This document shows positions 1 to 5,732 of a stretch of DNA of 11,749 bases, piece by piece (the first letter of the stretch is position 1; every line of letters begins with the position of its first letter). This DNA is from Euryarchaeota archaeon UBA596. GTDB taxonomy: Archaea > Thermoplasmatota > Poseidoniia > Poseidoniales > Poseidoniaceae. The stretch lies in the NCBI GenBank assembly GCA_002498205.1, contig DAGQ01000067.1, forward strand, positions 1-11,749, written 5' to 3'. The translations under genes and the position numbers were made by a program. Below the pieces are notes generated by a model. The model was not told the DNA's origin and did not search any database. It worked only from the letters and a program-made list of their open reading frames with translations.

Positions 1-2
1 AT

Positions 3-3000
3 TTATTAGATACAGATGGCGATGGATTAAATGATAGTGATGAAATAACTAATCATGCGACTGATGCACTTAATCCTGATTCGGATGGAGATGGTTATAC
101 AGATGGAGAAGAAGTACTTAATTTCACAGATCCAAATAACCCAGAAGATCCAGCACCAGAAATTGATGATGGCGGAATAATTCCAGATGAAGATGATTAT
201 GATCAAACAGAATTACCTGCTATCGGTATTTCTGTATCCTATAATCCAACTACTGAAAAATCTACAATCTCTTGGTATAATATTGATGGAGATGGTTTGT
301 CGGACCAAGAAGAATTTAATGCTATTGAATCTTTATCTTCATCCGTATATTATGTGTACAGACATACAACTAGAATTACTCAAACAAATTTACAATCTTT
401 ACAACCAATCGCAGAACTCACAACTAATGCTTGTGAAAGCATGAATTCTTTCTTGTGTAAAAACGGCACAGGTTCATTCCACCCAGGTCATTCTGTAGAG
501 TTACAAATAGGTCCTGAAGTTTCTGGAGAATTTTATTATGCAATAATAACCTTGCAAAGTGACGGAACAGAAACAATAAATTTGTATTGTGGGCAAAATG
601 TATTGTGTAACCCCGTTAATGAAACAACAGAACCCGTAAGAACTCCTTCATTGTTATCTGCTACATTTAATGCTCAGTCAGAAACTACAACACTTTCATG
701 GGTTAATTATAACCAATTAAATGCAGGTGAATTACCAGAAACAGGGTCTGATGCATTGAATATTAGGGTTTGGAGGCATTTAATACCATTAAACCGCAGT
801 AATGGATTTATCCTTTCAACAACAACTTCAAGTTATTTAGTAACAACATTAACAGCATCAAATACCCAGATTACGCTTGATGTACCTCCAAATATTCAAC
901 GTTCAGTTTATTATTCAGTAACATATTATTTACCGAATCATTTGGGTCAGGGTTTAGATTATGAAGATTTAAGATTTGAGTTGCCAGATGGTTCAGTAAA
1001 CTCTAACACATTATCAATTCCAATAATTGAAGATACTTCAAATCCTGTAATTCCAGAGGGTGTTGCTGCGGTATTTGAGCCCTCACCGTCTTTAGGAAAT
1101 GGAGTAACTAATGTAAGTTGGACAGATTCAGCAGGAGAACTTGGTGAAATCTATACGATTTGGAGATCTAGATTACCAATTGAAGATGTTTATGAACCAG
1201 GAGTAATGATGCTAGGGTCTAGTATGGAAGGAGTAACATTTTATCCAAATCAAATTAATAGAGGAACACTTGGTTATTACTACTATTGTGTAACAATTGA
1301 AGATGCAAACGGGCGTACAAATTTAACAATAGGTGAATCAAATTGTGCTACGGTATTTGAAAATACATTTGACCCTTGGATTGCTGAGCCTACAGATGTT
1401 TCTGCAGAGTATATTGGAAACGCTTTAACTAGGGTAACTTGGACAGATCAAATTGGAGTTGAGGGAGAAATCTACAATGTTTGGAGATCTAACTCAGAAA
1501 TTACTAATGAAACATTTTCATCAAATCCACCAACACTTGTAGGTTCAGTAGAAGCAGGAATAGGTCAATATGATGTCCCGGTAGATGGTGATTGGACTCT
1601 TGATTCTCATTATTGTATTACTACTAAAGCTAGATACAATCTTGAAGAATTCCTAAATTTTGCAGATAGAGAATTTGATGAAGACACTGGAACTTATGAA
1701 GACTTTAGATTTATTCAAAATTGTATTGGCCCTATTGCTGAAGATATTAGCCCACCCAGAAAAACACCACTAAATTCAGTAGATGTCTGGAGGGTTGGTG
1801 ATGTTGCAGTAAGAGTTAATTTCCAACAAATTATTGAAGAAGCAGGAGAAACATATTACATTTATCGTTGTACAGATTCAGAATGTTTTGATGAAAAAGA
1901 ATCTTCATTATTATTAGATATATGGGAATTAGTTGATGGCCCAATTACATTTACTTCCGAAGACGAACCCGCTCAAACAGTTTCAATTCCAATCCAAGCA
2001 GGATTAGATAGAGAGGTTTGGTATGCTGTGGCAGCAATGGATATTGATGGAAACCTTCAATTTGAATTAGAGGAGGATTATAATGCAAGATTAGTAGATG
2101 AAGATACTCTCGGTCCTGAACTCTCAATAGGGATTCTTGGATTACAAGGAAGTTCTATGAAAGCAGGAACATATACAATACAAGCAACTTTAGAAGAAGC
2201 AGCAGGAGGAAATCTTCCTAAAATTACTATTGTTGATTCTCAAGGTGCGAATGTTGTAATGTCTTTAGTTATGACTCCTGCAGGGGCAATGTCAAATACA
2301 TATACTTACCAATTTACATTAACAGAAAATGTTCCTGCTGGACCTTTGAGCATAAGAGTAACTGGTTATGATGCATATGGAAATTCTGCAATCACACAAG
2401 TGGATAATTATTCTGCTGATGGTTTAGCACCAACATTAACTCTGTATTCTCCTAGTTCACAAAGTACAGGTTCAAGTTATCGATATGGTGACAATTTAAT
2501 GATTAGTGGAGGAGCAATTGATGATGTTGGAATTGGAACTATACAAATTAGATTCACAAGAAATTTAGATATGCAGAGTGAAGTAGTTGAAGCTTGGCAG
2601 AATTTAGATGTACTGATCGATGATAATTCTGAGGAAAATGGTGTATCATTCTTCATTACATATGCAGCTAAGAATTTTGAAATTGGAGAACATAGATTAG
2701 AAGTTAGAGCGGTAGATTTAGCGGGAAATTGGGATGATGCAGTAGTAGACTTTTTCGTAGATAGATGCGAACAAATTGAAACAGGAGAATTACAATGTGT
2801 ATTTGCAGAGTCATTAGAACCAGAACCAGAACCAGAAGCAATTGAGTTAGAAGCGCTATCTCCACCATATATGTTCACATATATTTTAGCAGCATTCAAT
2901 ATTTTTGCTTTTATAATGATTATTTTAACATTAACAACTGCTGGAAGATCACCATCGTCAGATGAAGAAGATGAAGGTGAAGATTGGATGAAGGAATTTA

Positions 3001-3284
3001 TTGGTACATCTGCAGAACCAGACATGGATTCAATAATGGATACTGGTAAACAAGATCCGATGGATTCTGCACCAGAACGTGATGTAAATGATTCAAAAGC
3101 GTTAGATGATGAAGATGATGATGAATTATTCGGTGAAGCTGCACCTAAACCAAAGCGTAGAGAAAGGAGAAAATCATCAAAACGTAGAGTTCGTAGAAGT
3201 AGGGCTGATGAAGATGATGAGGATGATGAAGATGATTTTGGTGAAAGTAGTAAACCAAAAAGACGCCGAGTAAATAGAAAGTAA
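3..3284 (+). CDS. Large membrane-anchored surface protein with TSP3 repeats and Fn3/Ig-like domains (5'-truncated)
   Basis: The reading frame is open from the left edge, so the true start and any signal peptide lie outside; 1093 residues are visible, numbered here from the first codon in the window. Residues 3-47 are two TSP3-type Ca2+-binding repeats (DTDGDGLNDSDE, DSDGDGYTDGEE). About five beta-rich Fn3-like units follow, each with a W near its start and a Y/W-x-x-W/Y-R strand later (e.g. VSWTD...IYTIWRS, VTWTD...IYNVWRS, near residues 348-455 and 458-578). Two Ig-like units come next (about 703-804 and 808-921), then a PEPEPE hinge (940-945), one hydrophobic helix (957-979) and a 114-residue tail of acidic and Lys/Arg-rich blocks. 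The layout is a type I surface protein with a cytoplasmic tail, perhaps for adhesion or binding; no catalytic motif is seen and the exact role is unknown. It lies 12 nt upstream of the Ca2+ antiporter, so the two are probably co-transcribed. Confidence 0.88.
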   Translation, partial: LLDTDGDGLNDSDEITNHATDALNPDSDGDGYTDGEEVLNFTDPNNPEDPAPEIDDGGIIPDEDDYDQTELPAIGISVSYNPTTEKSTISWYNIDGDGLSDQEEFNAIESLSSSVYYVYRHTTRITQTNLQSLQPIAELTTNACESMNSFLCKNGTGSFHPGHSVELQIGPEVSGEFYYAIITLQSDGTETINLYCGQNVLCNPVNETTEPVRTPSLLSATFNAQSETTTLSWVNYNQLNAGELPETGSDALNIRVWRHLIPLNRSNGFILSTTTSSYLVTTLTASNTQITLDVPPNIQRSVYYSVTYYLPNHLGQGLDYEDLRFELPDGSVNSNTLSIPIIEDTSNPVIPEGVAAVFEPSPSLGNGVTNVSWTDSAGELGEIYTIWRSRLPIEDVYEPGVMMLGSSMEGVTFYPNQINRGTLGYYYYCVTIEDANGRTNLTIGESNCATVFENTFDPWIAEPTDVSAEYIGNALTRVTWTDQIGVEGEIYNVWRSNSEITNETFSSNPPTLVGSVEAGIGQYDVPVDGDWTLDSHYCITTKARYNLEEFLNFADREFDEDTGTYEDFRFIQNCIGPIAEDISPPRKTPLNSVDVWRVGDVAVRVNFQQIIEEAGETYYIYRCTDSECFDEKESSLLLDIWELVDGPITFTSEDEPAQTVSIPIQAGLDREVWYAVAAMDIDGNLQFELEEDYNARLVDEDTLGPELSIGILGLQGSSMKAGTYTIQATLEEAAGGNLPKITIVDSQGANVVMSLVMTPAGAMSNTYTYQFTLTENVPAGPLSIRVTGYDAYGNSAITQVDNYSADGLAPTLTLYSPSSQSTGSSYRYGDNLMISGGAIDDVGIGTIQIRFTRNLDMQSEVVEAWQNLDVLIDDNSEENGVSFFITYAAKNFEIGEHRLEVRAVDLAGNWDDAVVDFFVDRCEQIETGELQCVFAESLEPEPEPEAIELEALSPPYMFTYILAAFNIFAFIMIILTLTTAGRSPSSDEEDEGEDWMKEFIGTSAEPDMDSIMDTGKQDPMDSAPERDVNDSKALDDEDDDELFGEAAPKPKRRERRKSSKRRVRRSRADEDDEDDEDDFGESSKPKRRRVNRK
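9..143 (+). repeat. Two TSP3-type calcium-binding repeats
   Basis: Two tandem protein repeats of the DxDGDGxxDxxE type are separated by NPDS and closed by the common tail NFTDPNNPEDP. Regularly spaced Asp/Asn oxygens are the established Ca2+ ligands in this family. In bacterial and archaeal surface proteins such repeats form stalk or linker segments. The array may extend upstream of the window. Confidence 0.85.
285..314 (+). other. TSP3-like DxDGDG loop inside the first Fn3-like unit
   Basis: The residues DGDGLSDQEE, preceded by NI, have the Ca2+-loop spacing of the upstream TSP3 repeats. They sit just after the conserved W of the first Fn3-like unit (TISWYN) and before its YYVYRHTTR strand. 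Sister units hold unrelated residues at this point. Ca2+ binding is inferred from motif spacing only. Confidence 0.5.
2871..2939 (+). other. C-terminal transmembrane segment of the surface protein
   Basis: About 23 uninterrupted hydrophobic residues (MFTYILAAFNIFAFIMIILT core) follow the acidic PEPEPE hinge and precede a strongly charged tail. The exported beta domains upstream and charged tail downstream fit an N-out/C-in single-pass anchor. Confidence 0.85.
2940..3281 (+). other. Highly charged cytoplasmic tail with alternating acidic and basic blocks
   Basis: The 114 residues after the membrane helix alternate acidic stretches (SSDEEDEGED; DDEDDDE; DEDDEDDEDD at 3207-3236) with basic ones (KPKRRERRKSSKRRVRRSR; KPKRRRVNRK). 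Hydrophobic residues are few, so the tail is probably disordered. Binding of nucleic acid, membrane lipid or a partner protein is possible; none is shown. Confidence 0.7.
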
Positions 3285-3285
3285 T

Positions 3286-3289
3286 GAGG
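3286..3289 (+). promoter_or_regulatory. Shine-Dalgarno GAGG for the Ca2+/H+ antiporter
   Basis: GAGG lies 7 nt before the ATG at 3297, inside the 12-nt gap after the surface-protein stop. It is the only convincing Shine-Dalgarno in the window. It fits translation of a downstream cistron on a shared mRNA and supports this start. Confidence 0.7.
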
Positions 3290-3296
3290 ATCTAAA

Positions 3297-4442
3297 ATGT
3301 CAACTGCTGAAATAAAGATTGCAGCAAATGGTTGGAAACAATTTATTGACCCAAGAGAATCTAAAATTCTGTTATGTTTATTGGCAATTCCAATTTCAAT
3401 TTATTTTGAATTTATTAGCCATAATTATACAGGAGTATTTATTTCTTCGTTATTTGCAATAATGCCTCTAGCATGGTTAATGGGTAGAGCTACAGAAGAG
3501 ATAGCATTACGAGTCGGTCAAGGCTTAGGTGCATTTTTGAATGCTAGTTTTGGTAATGCTGCCGAACTAATAATTGTAATATTTTTATTAATAGGAGCGA
3601 AAACTGCAAATGACGCAGGATCTTTAGATTCAGCAGCAAATTTAATCACTGTAGTACAGGCTAGTTTAATAGGTAGTATTCTTGGTAATTTATTGTTAGT
3701 TTTAGGGCTTGCATTTGTATGGGGGGGTATAAATCATAAAGAGCAAACATTTAGTTCTAGTGCAGTAAGTACTAACAGCTCTTTATTGATATTAGCAATG
3801 TTGGCTTTGATAATTCCAGCAACATTTGCTCAAACCGGTAATCATACAATTGATACACTTGTTGATTTATCAAGGATTGCTTCAATTATATTATTAGGTC
3901 TGTATGCATTATTTCTATTATTTCAATTAAAGACACATTCACATTTATTTGTAAACTCTACCCATCATGAAGATGAAGAAGCATCTTTAACCATGAAACA
4001 AGCAATAATTTTACTAGTGACATCTACAATATTAGTGGGAGTAATGGCAGAATTTTTAGTTGGTAGTATTGAACATAGTGCTGATGCATTAGGGTGGCCA
4101 CCATTATTTATTGGTGTAATCTTAATACCATTATTTGGAAATGCAGCAGAGCATTTTACAGCAGTCACAGTCGCTGGTAAAAATAAAATGGATTTATCTA
4201 TTGGAATTGCGATTGGTTCATCTACTCAAGTTGCAGTTCTAATTGCTCCAATTACGGTTTTAATTGGTTGGTTATTGAATGTAAATATGTCATTACAGTT
4301 TGGATTATTTGAAACTATAGCAACATTTGTTGCTGTATTAATTGCAAATAGTATTTGTTCTGATGGTAGGTCAAATTGGTTAGAAGGGGCTATGTTATTA
4401 GGTACATATGCAATTTTAGCAGTATCTTTTTGGCTTGCTTAA
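3297..4442 (+). CDS. cax: Ca2+/H+ antiporter, CAX family
   Basis: This 381-residue polytopic membrane protein has about eleven hydrophobic segments. Both family-defining alpha repeats are present: GNAAELI (residues 86-92, acidic Glu90) and GNAAEHFTA (281-289, Glu285). These Glu residues are the established ion-coordinating sites in CAX exchangers. The acidic loop between the halves (HHEDEEAS, 223-230) is also typical, as are SNWLEGAMLLGTY near the C-terminus and the overall length. The expected role is H+-driven Ca2+ (or other divalent cation) export across the cytoplasmic membrane. The gene follows the Ca2+-binding surface protein by 12 nt, with GAGG upstream of the ATG. Its stop overlaps the convergent amidohydrolase stop. 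A G7 tract (3721-3727) encodes Trp-Gly-Gly and leaves the frame intact. Cation specificity cannot be read from sequence. Confidence 0.95.
   Translation: MSTAEIKIAANGWKQFIDPRESKILLCLLAIPISIYFEFISHNYTGVFISSLFAIMPLAWLMGRATEEIALRVGQGLGAFLNASFGNAAELIIVIFLLIGAKTANDAGSLDSAANLITVVQASLIGSILGNLLLVLGLAFVWGGINHKEQTFSSSAVSTNSSLLILAMLALIIPATFAQTGNHTIDTLVDLSRIASIILLGLYALFLLFQLKTHSHLFVNSTHHEDEEASLTMKQAIILLVTSTILVGVMAEFLVGSIEHSADALGWPPLFIGVILIPLFGNAAEHFTAVTVAGKNKMDLSIGIAIGSSTQVAVLIAPITVLIGWLLNVNMSLQFGLFETIATFVAVLIANSICSDGRSNWLEGAMLLGTYAILAVSFWLA
4439..4442. other. Overlapping convergent stop codons (TTAA)
   Basis: The palindrome TTAA supplies TAA for the antiporter on the plus strand (4440-4442) and TAA for the amidohydrolase on the minus strand (4439-4441). 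There is no intergenic space. I see no hairpin or U-run terminator for either transcript nearby, so each mRNA probably ends inside the opposing gene. Confidence 0.9.
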
Positions 4443-5695
4443 TTTATGTCTTCATAGTAATCTTTTACTGCTATTTCAAGATCATTAGAGATTTCTTCAA
4501 CATTTAGTGACATTGTCATCCCCCCATGTCTTAATTCTACACCATTAACCCATACATCTAAGCAATCAGCATTAGAATATACTAGATTCGCTAACAACCT
4601 CCTCTTTTCGAATCCATGAGGTCTCATTCTAATATCATCAATATTCCAAGCCACCCAATCATTAGAATCTTGAGTAGATAATTTCCATAATTTTTCAGGA
4701 TTTAACAATGAAGCATCCCAATGATCATGTCGCTGAATCATACTTGCTAATTTTGCTTCTTGTCTTAGATCAATTGAATTATTACTGGCTGAGCCGTCAG
4801 TTCCTAATCTAACATCTACTCCTGCTTCAATCATTGCAGGATAAGACATAGTTCCTCCAATCCCTAATTTCATATTGCTTGTAGGACAATGAACGGCTTT
4901 AGAATTATGAGTTGCTAAAATCCTCATTTCATTTTTCTTTAACCAACCACAATGTGCTAATACAGATTTATTAGATTCTAAAAACCCAATAGAGTCTAGA
5001 TATTCAATTGGATAATATCCATTCTCTTTTTTGCAATTTGCAACTTCATTTCTAGTTTCAGAAGCATGCGTTAAAAGATAAGAATTATGTTTTCTAGATA
5101 ATTCACTTGCTTTGATTAGGGATTCCTTTCCACAAGTGTATATTGCATGGGGGGCAACAGCATATTCAACTCTAGAATTTCCAGTACCCTCCTTTAGAAG
5201 ATTATCTAGATCATTTATTGCTTGATTTGCTCCTTCAGGATAAGAAGTAGTAGGAAAATCTGTTATGGTACCACCTGCAATACCTCTTATTCCAGACTCA
5301 ATTAATCCTGCAGCCATTTGTTTTGGAAAATAATACATATCACAAGCAAAGGTTGTACCTGTTGCAATTAATTCTGCACAAGAAGCTTTAGTTCCTAATT
5401 CAACCAGTTCTGAAGTGAGTTTTTTTTCTGTAGGGAATATGATGTCTTCTAGCCATCTCTGCAAGGGAAGGTCTTCACCAGTGCCACGATTTAAAATCAT
5501 AGCAAGGTGAGTATGCCAATTTTGTAAACTTCTAGTAATTAGACGATCTGAACCATTTAGATTGAATTTTACATCTTCGTCCCCATTAGATAGTGACCAA
5601 CTTCCATCTTCATGTAGTAAAAAATCTCCATGATGTAAGTTACAATCCTCGTCTATTAAATGAGTATCAAGATAGCGTACAGGGACTTCGTCCAT
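4439..5695 (-). CDS. mtaD: Amidohydrolase, probable 5-methylthioadenosine/S-adenosylhomocysteine deaminase
   Basis: This 418-residue cytoplasmic metal-dependent hydrolase belongs to the COG0402 MtaD/TrzN/AtzA group. All expected metal-site residues are present: H61 and H63 (NWHTHLAM), H210 with E213 (LLTHASE), H248 (LAHCGW) and D300 (GTDGSASNN). The supporting motifs GEDLPLQRWLED, APHAIYTC and CPTSNMKLG match MTA/SAH deaminases, which deaminate methylthioadenosine, S-adenosylhomocysteine or related adenosines in purine and methionine salvage. Two things are odd. The usual PG before the first HxH is replaced by RS. The usual G-K-x-A-D-L-V segment of the C-terminal beta domain is replaced by NDWVAWNIDD, although VYSNADCLDVWVNG is kept. 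Guanine deaminase-like or other aminohydrolase activity cannot be excluded. It lies 37 nt after the lipoprotein gene, with no clear Shine-Dalgarno. Confidence 0.82.
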   Translation of the reverse strand: MDEVPVRYLDTHLIDEDCNLHHGDFLLHEDGSWSLSNGDEDVKFNLNGSDRLITRSLQNWHTHLAMILNRGTGEDLPLQRWLEDIIFPTEKKLTSELVELGTKASCAELIATGTTFACDMYYFPKQMAAGLIESGIRGIAGGTITDFPTTSYPEGANQAINDLDNLLKEGTGNSRVEYAVAPHAIYTCGKESLIKASELSRKHNSYLLTHASETRNEVANCKKENGYYPIEYLDSIGFLESNKSVLAHCGWLKKNEMRILATHNSKAVHCPTSNMKLGIGGTMSYPAMIEAGVDVRLGTDGSASNNSIDLRQEAKLASMIQRHDHWDASLLNPEKLWKLSTQDSNDWVAWNIDDIRMRPHGFEKRRLLANLVYSNADCLDVWVNGVELRHGGMTMSLNVEEISNDLEIAVKDYYEDIN

Positions 5696-5732
5696 ATTAC
5701 AGGCTCTGGCCCTATTTGCATTTGATTTTTAC

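Noticed and set aside
187..444. Open frame of 85 codons on the plus strand
   Set aside because: It overlaps the TSP3/Fn3 reading frame, which is continuous and recognisable; the product has no family features.
2477..3025. Open frame of 182 codons on the minus strand, antisense to the surface protein
   Set aside because: It lies wholly within the 3' part of a well-supported gene, its Ser/Ile/Thr-rich translation looks like an antisense shadow of Asp/Glu codons, and it has no start signals.
3965..4168. Minus-strand open frame inside cax
   Set aside because: It is the antisense shadow of conserved transmembrane and GNAAEH codons of the antiporter.
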